A stretch of 64,000 nucleotides of DNA, taken from contig CANFPJ010000005.1 in the NCBI GenBank assembly GCA_947448885.1, positions 1 to 64,000 of the forward strand, read 5' to 3'. Source of the DNA: Comamonadaceae bacterium. Lineage in GTDB: Bacteria; Pseudomonadota; Gammaproteobacteria; Burkholderiales; Burkholderiaceae_C. The position numbers and the translations under genes are program-made. Shown here in pieces: positions 41,290 through 49,364 of the stretch. The first letter of the stretch is position 1, and each line of letters begins with the position of its first letter. Below the pieces are notes generated by a model. It worked only from the letters and a program-made list of their open reading frames with translations, was not told the DNA's origin and ran no database searches.

Positions 41290-42042
41290 TCAGGGGGTTT
41301 TGCCGGCCCCCATGGCTGGAGCGACTGCCGGGGTTTGGACAGGGATGGTCCCACTGGGCGAAGGCGTCACCTGGCCCGCTGCGGCGGAATGGGTGGGTGC
41401 TGGCGAAGGCCCATTGCCCGAGGCCTCGACGGCATCTGCGGGCAAGACCATGGGGGGCGGTGCCGGCGGGTTGGGGTCCACCGGTGCCGTCATGCTGCTG
41501 GGGGCCTGCGGCACCTCAGAGGACTTGGGCATCAACAGCACACCGGCGCCCACCGCGACAGCAAGCAAAGCGATCCACACAAAACTGCTGGATCGAGACT
41601 CCCCTTCAGCGCCACCACCGGACAAACTTTGGGGTGGCGGGGGGTCAATGTCGGCAGTGGCCACGGCCACGTGGGTCATGACCGATGACAGGTCAGCACC
41701 CGCCGCTGCCGTGGGGTGGGCCGTTGGCGCAGCAACCGCTGCGGGGGCCTGATCCGTGCCTGAAGGGTTCAGGGGGGCGGCAGGCGGTGGGAGCGACTCT
41801 GCATCGGCCTGGACCTGTACAAATGCACTTTCCGCTGGAAACCCCAGCAGTGTGGCAATTTTTCGGGCCGCCGTGGCTTTGACCGATTCACTGTAAAAAG
41901 AGCTGTTGCCGCCGTCTTCAATTTGCCGAACTTGGCGCAGCGACAGACATGCGCGGGTGGCCAAATCGGTTTGGGCCCAGCCCTTGGCTTCGCGCCGTTG
42001 GCGCAGCAAAGCCCCATTGATCTGGCTTGCTGGCTCGTTCAT
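41290..42042 (-). CDS. RodZ-like membrane protein with N-terminal helix-turn-helix
   Basis: This 250-residue protein has an N-terminal Cro/C1-type HTH (about residues 8-65: LRQRREAKGWAQTDLA and LRQVRQIEDG). A Pro/Ala-rich cytoplasmic linker follows, then one transmembrane helix near 150-170 (FVWIALLAVAVGAGVLLM) and a Pro/Ala-rich periplasmic tail. The layout is RodZ-like, but the usual C-terminal beta domain (DUF4115) is missing. RodZ links MreB to the wall machinery. Its position 21 bp after a bactofilin and an M23 peptidase gene suggests a cell-shape role. It may also be a DNA-binding regulator; the family cannot be fixed from sequence. Confidence 0.78.
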   Translation of the reverse strand: MNEPASQINGALLRQRREAKGWAQTDLATRACLSLRQVRQIEDGGNSSFYSESVKATAARKIATLLGFPAESAFVQVQADAESLPPPAAPLNPSGTDQAPAAVAAPTAHPTAAAGADLSSVMTHVAVATADIDPPPPQSLSGGGAEGESRSSSFVWIALLAVAVGAGVLLMPKSSEVPQAPSSMTAPVDPNPPAPPPMVLPADAVEASGNGPSPAPTHSAAAGQVTPSPSGTIPVQTPAVAPAMGAGKTP

Positions 42043-42063
42043 GGCGGCTGAGGCGGCTTGGCT

Positions 42064-42579
42064 TTACTTGACCAACAACAATTCGCCCTTGATCGAGGCA
42101 CCCTTTTGAACCGACAGGGTCTGATAGACCACATGGCCATCCACCGATGCCGATGAGGTCACGATCAGCTCGCTGCAGGTGGCGGTGCCGGTGAATTTGC
42201 CCTTGATGTGCAGGCTTTGGCAGGTGACCACCCCTTCAACTTGGCCGCGTGAGCCAATGGTCAACTCATCGACTTGAATTTGCCCATTGAGCGAGCCTTC
42301 CACATGGATGGCGCCCTTGGCCGCTATTTCACCGCGAAACGTGAAGCCCTCGCTCAAAATGGAGGGCTTGGCTGTGGAGTTGGAGATGATATCCATCATG
42401 CTGTTGCGCTGCGGCGCTGGGTTGGGTTGGGTAATGGGTGCGGGTGTCGGTGGGGGAGGAGACGGCGGGGCCACATCCAACGGCTCAACCACTGGTTGAG
42501 GCTCAGGCTCAACCCCCGGGGTGCCGGCCACAACAGTTTCTGGCTGTGCACTAGGGTTGGTTTTGAATTTGTTGAACAT
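42064..42579 (-). CDS. Bactofilin-family polymer-forming protein with Pro-rich N-terminus
   Basis: This 171-residue protein has a bactofilin (DUF583) beta-helix domain at about residues 70-168, with repeated short Gly-rich turns (GEIAAKGAIHVEGSLNGQ, GSRGQVEGVVT, ASVDGHVVYQTL). Bactofilins self-assemble into filaments beneath the membrane and position wall enzymes. The first about 60 residues are disordered and Pro-rich, which is unlike the second bactofilin here. It overlaps the M23 gene by 29 bp, so it is translationally coupled. No membrane segment is seen. Confidence 0.9.
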   Translation of the reverse strand: MFNKFKTNPSAQPETVVAGTPGVEPEPQPVVEPLDVAPPSPPPPTPAPITQPNPAPQRNSMMDIISNSTAKPSILSEGFTFRGEIAAKGAIHVEGSLNGQIQVDELTIGSRGQVEGVVTCQSLHIKGKFTGTATCSELIVTSSASVDGHVVYQTLSVQKGASIKGELLLVK

Positions 42580-43591
42580 ATTGCGCAGTTCGGATCACTT
42601 TTTGGGGATTGACAGGATAACCGCCAACGAGAATTTCCAGGTGCAGGTGCTTGCCAGTGGACACACCGGTGTTGCCAACCCGACCCAAAACGGTCTCGGT
42701 GGTCACTTTATCGCCCACATCCACCTTCATATTGGCCAAATGTCCATATAAAGACTCAATGCCGTTGCTGTGCCTGACCACCACGGTATTGCCGTATTGT
42801 GGATGATATTTGGCCAACACCACAATCCCGGGTTTCACCGGGTGAACATTGTCGTCCTCGGTTTCGCTCAACAAATCCACACCGGTGTGGAAGTTGGACA
42901 AGCCGCTGATCGGGTGTTTGCGGATGCCAAAGTCTGAACTGACGCTGTAATTGGACACCGGCATGCGGTTGGGCAAGGCGTACAAGACTTCGCGCATGGA
43001 GCGGTTGTTGGACAACTCTTCAGCCACTTTGCCGCGCAACAAGGGGTTGGCATTGAGGTTATCGCCCAAATTGAAACCGCCATTGGCCGAGTTTTGCTGA
43101 ATCACCCGGATGACTTTTTCGGTCAAACCCGAAGAGTCCAGTTGGTTTTTCATGCTCTCGTTTTCTTGCGAGACGGCCACCATCGAGGTGTCCACAAAAC
43201 GGCGGATGCTCATGTCGCGGTCGCGGATGGTTTGGGCCAAGGCCACCATTTGGGCCTCATCGAGGTCAAAATTTTCACCGTTTTCACCCTCGACCGCGCT
43301 GCTCAGCAAAGCCCGGTAGACCTGCTCATGCGAGCGCTCCAGCTTGCCGCGACTGATGAACAAGCTGATGCTGGTGATCGTCAAAAACAAAATCAGGGTG
43401 CTGACGACCCCGAGCAAGACCAAGCCAGAGCGGACCACCAAACGCTGAATTTTGGCGCTGATGGTGAGGTAGCGCAGATCGGCGTTTTGCTCCAGGATGA
43501 TGCGGGCATCCAAGTACTCGCGTGTCCAAGCAGCCCGCAACATGGCAGGCAGGCCCAACGTCAGCGTGAGACTTCGCTTGAACACAGTCAA
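42551..43591 (-). CDS. M23-family metallopeptidase (LytM-like cell-wall endopeptidase)
   Basis: This 346-residue protein has one transmembrane helix at about 52-79, a periplasmic helical region and a C-terminal LytM domain (about 215-320). The zinc site is complete: His235 and Asp239 in FHTGVDL, and HLH at 315-317, with LYGHL supplying His284. It should therefore be an active peptidoglycan endopeptidase. The start at 43591 is TTG, with a GTG 6 bp later as an alternative, and no clear Shine-Dalgarno sequence. Bactofilin-linked M23 enzymes such as LmdC and Csd1 set cell shape. It sits between two bactofilin genes, 14 bp after one and overlapping the other. Confidence 0.91.
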   Translation of the reverse strand: MTVFKRSLTLTLGLPAMLRAAWTREYLDARIILEQNADLRYLTISAKIQRLVVRSGLVLLGVVSTLILFLTITSISLFISRGKLERSHEQVYRALLSSAVEGENGENFDLDEAQMVALAQTIRDRDMSIRRFVDTSMVAVSQENESMKNQLDSSGLTEKVIRVIQQNSANGGFNLGDNLNANPLLRGKVAEELSNNRSMREVLYALPNRMPVSNYSVSSDFGIRKHPISGLSNFHTGVDLLSETEDDNVHPVKPGIVVLAKYHPQYGNTVVVRHSNGIESLYGHLANMKVDVGDKVTTETVLGRVGNTGVSTGKHLHLEILVGGYPVNPQKVIRTAQYVQQIQNQP

Positions 43592-43605
43592 AAAACCCGA
43601 AAGGG

Positions 43606-43995
43606 TCAGTATTTATGGGTGTCAGGAAACACCGGCGGGATGCGCGGTGCTGTCGAAGGGTATTCCGCGCCTTGGTTCAAGCTGCCCTCAATCTCACCAC
43701 CCTTTTCGATCTCGATCTCAGAGTAATGCACCTTGCCCGCGATGCGGCCGGTGGAGCGAACAATCAAACTTTTTTCGCTGATGATGGTGTTGTGCAACTC
43801 GCCGCGCACGTCAATCACTTTGGCGGAAATGCGGCCGGAAATTTTGCCGGTGGGGCCAATCAGCACCTCTTCTGCGGTCAAATCGCCCTCAATGACGCCA
43901 TTGACGATGGCTTTGGACGGGACAACAAACGTGCCTTTGACGACGACGCCGTCACCAATGACAACGCTTTCCAGTGAATCTGATGGGTTAGACAT
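43606..43995 (-). CDS. Bactofilin-family polymer-forming protein
   Basis: This 129-residue compact bactofilin has a central beta-helix (about residues 10-105) showing the repeat pattern VVIGDGVVVKGTF, VNGVIEGDL, GKISGRISAKVIDVRGEL and STGRIAGKVHYSEIEIEKGG. The C-terminal tail is short and Pro-rich. It starts at ATG 43995 with AAGGAG about 6 nt upstream, the best ribosome site of the module. It is the first gene of the minus-strand bactofilin-M23-bactofilin-RodZ-like operon. It may assemble with, or compete with, the second bactofilin. Confidence 0.92.
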   Translation of the reverse strand: MSNPSDSLESVVIGDGVVVKGTFVVPSKAIVNGVIEGDLTAEEVLIGPTGKISGRISAKVIDVRGELHNTIISEKSLIVRSTGRIAGKVHYSEIEIEKGGEIEGSLNQGAEYPSTAPRIPPVFPDTHKY

Positions 43996-44290
43996 ATGCG
44001 CTCCTTGGGGCAAGATTCTAGTCAAAAAACCCCCCACTTCCTTGTCATGGCGGGCCCAGATGTGGTTTAAAAGGGAAATGAATCCCAATGTTTACAATCA
44101 CTTAGGTGCATCACTGCATTGGTGGTTTTGAAAATACCCGGCCTGGGGCAGCCCGGCACCTGAGCCGGCCCCCGCATGGGAATGCATGACAAGCCTGGCC
44201 CCAAAGCCCCCCTGGCGCCGGGTCAAACACGAACCACACCACCGGGGCCAGCGCAGACAGGCAAAATGCGCTGGTCAAACCCGAGGCCCC
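43996..44290. other. Divergent intergenic region, bactofilin operon and PF10118 gene
   Basis: These 295 bp lie between the bactofilin ATG and the plus-strand gene at 44291. I see a small inverted repeat GGGA-n6-TCCC near 44072-44085 and a GC-rich stretch before 44291, but no convincing promoter pair and no gene. A TAGAAT at 44020-44015 is too close to the Shine-Dalgarno sequence to be a clear -10 for the bactofilin operon. Confidence 0.4.
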
Positions 44291-45115
44291 ATGAACGACC
44301 TGACCATCCGACACCTGTTGATCGACATGAAGCCGCCCTTGGCGCGGCATTGGAATGGTGGCGAGGTTTTTTTGAGTGCTTTTTTCGACGCCCTGTCCAT
44401 GAGCTTCCCGGTGGGCGAGCAGTTTTTCATCGATTCTTTGCGCGAGGGCTTGACGCAACTGCCGGCCGACCAACAGCCGGTTTGGGCGCGCGAAATTCAA
44501 GGTTTTGTCGGTCAAGAGGCCACCCACCGGCGTTTGCACGATTTGTACAACCAGCAATTGGCCTCTATGGGCTATGAAAACCGCTGGGCGCCGCGAATCC
44601 GCCAACGCTTGAAGCGCTTGGAAGCCTTCACCGACAAGCGCCACAAAGTGGCCGTGACCGCTGCCACCGAGCACCTGACGGCCATTTTTGCGGCCTGGTT
44701 GCTGCATCACCCCAGCGTGTTGGCACCAGCCCCTGCGCGCATGCGCCAGCTGTGGTTGTGGCACGCCAGTGAGGAATTGGAACATCGCAGCACCGCCTTT
44801 GACCTGTACCGCGCTTTGGATGGCAATGAACTGTGGCGCAAACGCTGGATGCGGCTGGTGTCGATGCATTTCGCCCTGGATCTGATGCGCCAAACCTTGC
44901 ACCACCTGTGGCGCGACGGCCAGCTGTTCAAAGTGGCCACCTGGCGCGGTGCTCAGCATTGGCTGTTCGGTCGCCAGGGGTTGCTGCGCTGGGGGGCCAG
45001 CCATTGGCGGGCTTATTTCCGCGCTGAATTTCACCCCCGTCAATTCGACGATGGCTTGGCCCTGCAATGGCTGGGGCAACACCAAGACCAATGGCGCACC
45101 ATCTCCAAGCCCTGA
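44291..45115 (+). CDS. Predicted metal-dependent hydrolase of the PF10118 family
   Basis: This 274-residue helical protein belongs to the PF10118 group ('metal-dependent hydrolase', uncharacterised). Conserved acidic/His residues are seen in FFIDSLREG, FVGQEATHRRLHDLYN and WHASEELEHRSTAFDLY; the pattern of E-x2-H motifs resembles di-iron ferritin-like oxygenases. The start ATG 44291 precedes the family N-terminus MNDLTIRHLLIDMKPP. It is followed 109 bp downstream by an alpha/beta hydrolase on the same strand. The function is unknown; a metal-dependent role on a lipid or aromatic substrate is inference only. Confidence 0.83.
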   Translation: MNDLTIRHLLIDMKPPLARHWNGGEVFLSAFFDALSMSFPVGEQFFIDSLREGLTQLPADQQPVWAREIQGFVGQEATHRRLHDLYNQQLASMGYENRWAPRIRQRLKRLEAFTDKRHKVAVTAATEHLTAIFAAWLLHHPSVLAPAPARMRQLWLWHASEELEHRSTAFDLYRALDGNELWRKRWMRLVSMHFALDLMRQTLHHLWRDGQLFKVATWRGAQHWLFGRQGLLRWGASHWRAYFRAEFHPRQFDDGLALQWLGQHQDQWRTISKP

Positions 45116-45224
45116 CATCCCGCTGGCGCCCCTGGGCCCGGGCCATGCGCCACCCGAACAACGGGCTCGCATCCGCTGTGGCGGGCCTGTCGCTGGCATG
45201 ACGCCGCCATCCCCCTGCGCCACC

Positions 45225-46160
45225 ATGTCCAACCCCAGCGACGCTTTGGATGGCCTGTCCGATCTGCACGCCTACCCTTACCCCGTCCATTGGCATGGCC
45301 CGCCCGGCAAAGCCCTGGCCTTCATTGACGAAGGGCCGCCCCAGGCCCGACCCACGGTGTTGTTGCACAGCTTGCCCACCTGGGGCTATGTGTTTCGCCA
45401 CGTGGTTTCTTGGCTGGTGCAAGCGGGTCACCGCGTGCTGGTGCCCGACCTGCTGGGTTGTGGCCGCTCAGACAAACCGCCCGACCGCGCCGCTCATGGC
45501 CTGAACGGGCAATTGCAAAGCCTGTCCCAGTGGATGCAAGACTTGGGGCTGAACCACACCACCCTCTTTGGTCAGGGTTTGGGGGGCTTGCTGGCGTTTC
45601 GCTTGGCCATGTTGCAAGCTGACCGGGTCGATCGCCTGGCTTTGGGCAATACCCGCTCGCCGCTGGACCCGCGTGGCCGCAGCCGGTTTGCCGCCTTGGG
45701 CGCGCGGTGGCCGGCCTGGAGCCCGGTATACCCCTTGGGCAGGGTGGTGCGCTGGGCCAGCCAAAGTCGGCTCGACAGCACCACCTTGCAAGCCTACGCA
45801 GCCCCCTACCCCCAGCGCCACATGCTCGCTGCAGTGCGCCACCTCAGTGGCTGGCACCAATGGGATGTGCGCCAAGAAAAAAACAGCGACGTCACCCAAG
45901 CCTGGCTGGCCATGACCACATGGCAAAAGCCTTTGCTGACCTTGTTTGGCAGCCGCGATCACCTCACCCATGGTGGCCAACACTGGTTCATCGACCAAGT
46001 GCCTGGCGCCAAACGCCAACCTCACCAAATCATTCATCAGGCGGGCCATTGCTTGACCGAAGACAAAGGACCCGAGGTGGCCGTGGCCTTGCTGCAATTC
46101 ATCGACCGGCCCCAAGTCAACCCCCACTTGCCGCTCAGCCCCTCTGTGGCGCCACGCTGA
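45225..46160 (+). CDS. Alpha/beta hydrolase-fold protein with Gly at the nucleophile position (haloalkane-dehalogenase-like)
   Basis: This 311-residue alpha/beta hydrolase-fold protein resembles haloalkane dehalogenases and epoxide hydrolases. The loop PDLLGCGRSDKP is family-typical, but the nucleophile elbow reads FGQGLGG, so Gly118 stands where Asp or Ser is expected. The acid region SRDHLTHGG and the His region HQAGHCLTED are kept. The gene therefore probably lacks hydrolase activity by the usual mechanism, unless another residue substitutes. ATG 45225 starts at the family N-terminus. It lies downstream of the PF10118 gene and may share its transcript. It is open through its full length, so it is not a pseudogene. 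Confidence 0.8.
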   Translation: MSNPSDALDGLSDLHAYPYPVHWHGPPGKALAFIDEGPPQARPTVLLHSLPTWGYVFRHVVSWLVQAGHRVLVPDLLGCGRSDKPPDRAAHGLNGQLQSLSQWMQDLGLNHTTLFGQGLGGLLAFRLAMLQADRVDRLALGNTRSPLDPRGRSRFAALGARWPAWSPVYPLGRVVRWASQSRLDSTTLQAYAAPYPQRHMLAAVRHLSGWHQWDVRQEKNSDVTQAWLAMTTWQKPLLTLFGSRDHLTHGGQHWFIDQVPGAKRQPHQIIHQAGHCLTEDKGPEVAVALLQFIDRPQVNPHLPLSPSVAPR

Positions 46161-46286
46161 ACGCTTGGGCGCACCACCCGCCAGCGAGTTCATCGCCGAA
46201 TGGCCATCGGCGCCACCGGGCACACCCCTGATGGGCCAGGTTCTGGCGTCAGGTTGGTGGTGGAGCGGGGGTCCTGAGGGCCCGCA

Positions 46287-46724
46287 TCAAGCCTGGCACA
46301 AGCGGCGTACTTCGTCGGGGATGGGCAAACCCACAATGCCCGGCACTTTGCCTTCCTTGGCCCCGGCAAACAAGCGCACCTCGGTGCACTCCATGATCAA
46401 CTCGGTGTCGCGCATCACCCGGTGCAAAAACGTGAAGCTCTTGTTGCCCCAGTGGGTCACGCCCGTGTGGATGTCCAAGCGGTCGCCGTAACTGCTGGTT
46501 TGCACAAACTTGGCTTGGGTGTTGACGATGGGCGTGCCAATGATGCCCCAGGTGGCGGCCGTCTCGTGCCAGGGCGGCACACCCGCAGAGATAAAGAAGT
46601 GGCGCGCCGAGGCATCGATCCAGCGGAAAAAATTGGGGAACCAAACAATGCGCGCCGGGTCACAGTCGCCAAACTCGACCTGGATGGTGAACACCGTGGT
46701 GCGGGGGGTGGAGGCGTCAGACAA
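46287..46724 (-). CDS. 4-hydroxybenzoyl-CoA thioesterase-family acyl-CoA thioesterase
   Basis: This 145-residue hotdog-fold thioesterase has the family motif VEFGDCDPARIVWFPNFFRW near residues 15-34, very close to 4-hydroxybenzoyl-CoA thioesterase; the Asp residues there include the catalytic one. It hydrolyses acyl- or aryl-CoA to the acid and CoA in the cytoplasm. The start is TTG 46724, one base after the Bug gene stop (TGA), so it is coupled to the iorA-iorB-Bug operon. An arylacetyl- or aroyl-CoA is a plausible substrate given IorAB; that is inference. Confidence 0.88.
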   Translation of the reverse strand: MSDASTPRTTVFTIQVEFGDCDPARIVWFPNFFRWIDASARHFFISAGVPPWHETAATWGIIGTPIVNTQAKFVQTSSYGDRLDIHTGVTHWGNKSFTFLHRVMRDTELIMECTEVRLFAGAKEGKVPGIVGLPIPDEVRRLCQA

Positions 46725-46725
46725 T

Positions 46726-47718
46726 TCAGTCCCCTCGGATGTTGCGGGATTTGATCAACTGGCCAAAGCGCTCGCTATCGGTTTTGGCGCTTTGACCAAA
46801 ATCAGCCGAGCTCATGGGTGCGGGAATCCCGCCCAAGGCCTGGATGCGGTCTTTCACCGCTGCGGTGTTCAGGGCCGCATTGATGTCGCGGTTGAGCCTT
46901 TGCACCACCTCGGGCGGTGTTCCCGCAGGGGCGTAAAAACCAAACCACGAATCGGCATCAAAACCCTTCAAACCCAGCTCATCCAAGGTCGGCACATCGG
47001 GGAACAAAGGCGAACGCTTGGGGCTGCCCACGGCCAGCATTTTGAGCTTGCCCGAGCGCACATGCTGCAAGCCAATGCCGGGGTCAAACATGAAGTCGAT
47101 TTGCCCTGCCAACAAATCTTGCATGGCAGGCGCCGCACCCCGGTAAGGCACATGCACCGCAAAAGTTTGCGATTGCGCCTTCATCATCTCGGCGGCCAAA
47201 TGCGGCGAGCTGCCGTTGCCAGGTGAGCCAAAACTGAGCTTGCCGGGGTTGGCTTTGACAAAGTCCAAAAAGGTTTTGAAGTCGTTGATTTGCAAGCTGG
47301 GGCGCACCTCTAAAAACACCAAAACGCGGGCCGCCGCGGCCACCGGCACCAGGTCCTTCATCGGGTCGAACGGCATCTTGTTGTAGAGGTGCGGGTTGAT
47401 AGACACCATGCCGCCAGAGCTCATCAGCAAGGTGTGGCCATCGGCCACGCTCTTGGCCACGGTCTCACCGCCAATGTTGCCGTTGGCCCCGGCGCGGTTT
47501 TCCACCACCACGCTTTGCCCCAAGGCCTCGCCCAGCGGTTGGGCCACGGCGCGGGCAATTTGATCGGCTGCGCCACCGGGTGGGAAATTGACCACCACAC
47601 GGATGGGTTTTTGCGGCCAGCTTTGGGCCTGCGTCAGACCCACGACGGTGAAACCACCCAAGCACATGGCTGTGAGCACGAGGCGGCGCAAACGTTGAGA
47701 GGCAACAAACAAACGCAT
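46726..47718 (-). CDS. Bug-family tripartite tricarboxylate transporter substrate-binding protein
   Basis: This 330-residue periplasmic Bug protein starts at ATG 47718 with AGGAG about 7 nt upstream. The signal peptide ends near GLTQAQS. The mature start WPQKPIRVVVNFPPGGAADQ and VVENRAGANGNIGG are family-typical. It is the third gene of the iorA-iorB-Bug-thioesterase unit on the minus strand, 64 bp after iorB. It presumably binds an organic acid linked to the IorAB route. No permease partner is adjacent. Confidence 0.92.
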   Translation of the reverse strand: MRLFVASQRLRRLVLTAMCLGGFTVVGLTQAQSWPQKPIRVVVNFPPGGAADQIARAVAQPLGEALGQSVVVENRAGANGNIGGETVAKSVADGHTLLMSSGGMVSINPHLYNKMPFDPMKDLVPVAAAARVLVFLEVRPSLQINDFKTFLDFVKANPGKLSFGSPGNGSSPHLAAEMMKAQSQTFAVHVPYRGAAPAMQDLLAGQIDFMFDPGIGLQHVRSGKLKMLAVGSPKRSPLFPDVPTLDELGLKGFDADSWFGFYAPAGTPPEVVQRLNRDINAALNTAAVKDRIQALGGIPAPMSSADFGQSAKTDSERFGQLIKSRNIRGD

Positions 47719-47782
47719 GAGAAATCTCCTGATGTGAAATGGTGGTGTGGCATCGGCCCAGGACGTGTTGTGGGCACAGCGA

Positions 47783-49360
47783 TCAGCGCGGCGCCGATGC
47801 GCCGGGCTTGCGCATGAAGCGGATGGGTTGCTCAGGCACGGGTCGCACCGGTGCGCCATGGGCGCTCAAGCTCAGGTCCAAGGCCTTGCCGGCATCGTCT
47901 TGCAGTGCGGCGGTGCGCGCCTGGGCCACGGCCTGTGCCGCGGCTTGGGGCTCGGGCAACACCGCCAAATGGTTCACCAAGTGCTGCAAATTCAACTTGC
48001 CGCGCTCGTTGGTGGCGCCGTAACCTTTGATCAATTGGCCACAACACGCCAATTCGTGGCCCAAGCGCCAATCGCGCGCCAGCCCTTGCACCACCGCTTG
48101 CAGCCAGGTTTCGATGGCCAATTGCTCCTGGGCAAAGCGCTGGCCATACACCCGCAAGCCCCGCAAACTGGCCAGGCCGCGCAGGGCCAGCATGCCCACC
48201 ACCGAATGGGTGCCGATCTTCAACGGCAAGGCCCAGGGTTCGCGGCCGCGCAGCACCCGCGCGCGGTCCCAAGCGGTCAAACGCTGCGCCCACGCACTGG
48301 GCAACAAGGCAGCAAATTCGGGCACACCGGGTTTGAAATGGTCATACACCTTGAGCACATCGTCGGGACCTGCGCGCACCTCTTTCACCACCCGCTGCAA
48401 ACGGGTCGATCGGCTTTTCAATTCGGCCACACGGATGATGTCGTCGAACGCCATCCACAAAGCCACCCAGCGCGCCATCTCGCGCGTGACCGCCCACCCG
48501 TGCAAGGCATTGGCATCGCTGGCGGCCTCGGCCTGCCAAACCTGGCGCATGCGCCGCAAATACACCTGGCCATAAGCACGGTTTTGGTAATCGATGACCC
48601 GCGCCAAACCCAGGGCCAGCATGGCGCGCGCGGGTTCGGGAAATGCTTGCACCGCAGCTTGGTCCGCCGGGCTCAACCCATCGGTTTCGGCGGGGGGCAA
48701 CACCTGCGCGGCCACTTCGGCCCATTGGCGCGGGGTGCTGACCGCGTCAAACGCCAGGGCGAAGCCGCGCAAACTGGCCGCCGCTTGGGCCCCTTGTCCA
48801 ATGGCGGCTTCAAAATGGGCGCGCTCAAAGGGCAACACGCCACTGCCCGCGATCGCGCCCAACATCACCGCGCTGACCACCGTGCCCGCCTGCTGGGCCA
48901 TGCCGGCCATGTCGAGCACATGGTGTTCATGGCTGAAGCGGCGCACCACATCCACCAATTGCGCGCTGTCGCGCCGACCATCGGCCAGCTGCATGCGCTC
49001 ATGGGTGGTGAAACTGCGGGCGCTGGAAGTGATGACCCGGGTGCGATCGGGTGACGCATAGCCCAAGCCAATTTGGCGCGTGGTCTCCAGCAATTCGGAC
49101 GAGACCAGCAAATCCAAAGCCCCCGGCACCGGGTTGAGGCTGAACACCGGTCGGCGTTCGCCCAATTGCGCCAGGGATTGCGGAAAAATTTCCACGTAAT
49201 AGGTGGTCGCGCCGGTGCGTTGGGCCACGCCAGGAATGGAGGTGCTCTGCGCCGGGTAACCCGCGATGCGAGCGGCGTCCACCAGCCATTGGCTGAGGAC
49301 ACCGCCGCCCTCACCACCCAAGGCGCACAACAACAAAGAAATCGGTCGATGGGTGTTCAT
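47783..49360 (-). CDS. iorB: Indolepyruvate oxidoreductase subunit beta (IorB-like, with DUF6537 C-terminal region)
   Basis: This 525-residue subunit of an indolepyruvate/arylpyruvate:acceptor oxidoreductase starts at ATG 49360 (MNTHRPI). Residues 1-200 are the gamma-type domain of 2-oxoacid oxidoreductases, with LLLCALGGEGGGVLSQWL and AQRTGATTYYVEIFP. The C-terminal 300 residues form the helical extension seen in aerobic IorB proteins (DUF6537). It oxidatively decarboxylates aryl 2-oxoacids to aryl-CoA with IorA. The start is 4 bp after the iorA stop. It is in the cytoplasm; the electron acceptor is not seen. Confidence 0.9.
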   Translation of the reverse strand: MNTHRPISLLLCALGGEGGGVLSQWLVDAARIAGYPAQSTSIPGVAQRTGATTYYVEIFPQSLAQLGERRPVFSLNPVPGALDLLVSSELLETTRQIGLGYASPDRTRVITSSARSFTTHERMQLADGRRDSAQLVDVVRRFSHEHHVLDMAGMAQQAGTVVSAVMLGAIAGSGVLPFERAHFEAAIGQGAQAAASLRGFALAFDAVSTPRQWAEVAAQVLPPAETDGLSPADQAAVQAFPEPARAMLALGLARVIDYQNRAYGQVYLRRMRQVWQAEAASDANALHGWAVTREMARWVALWMAFDDIIRVAELKSRSTRLQRVVKEVRAGPDDVLKVYDHFKPGVPEFAALLPSAWAQRLTAWDRARVLRGREPWALPLKIGTHSVVGMLALRGLASLRGLRVYGQRFAQEQLAIETWLQAVVQGLARDWRLGHELACCGQLIKGYGATNERGKLNLQHLVNHLAVLPEPQAAAQAVAQARTAALQDDAGKALDLSLSAHGAPVRPVPEQPIRFMRKPGASAPR

Positions 49361-49364
49361 GGTG

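Noticed and set aside
44011-44020. TAGAAT as a -10 for the bactofilin operon
   Set aside because: The predicted start would fall next to the Shine-Dalgarno sequence and no -35 is found at proper spacing.
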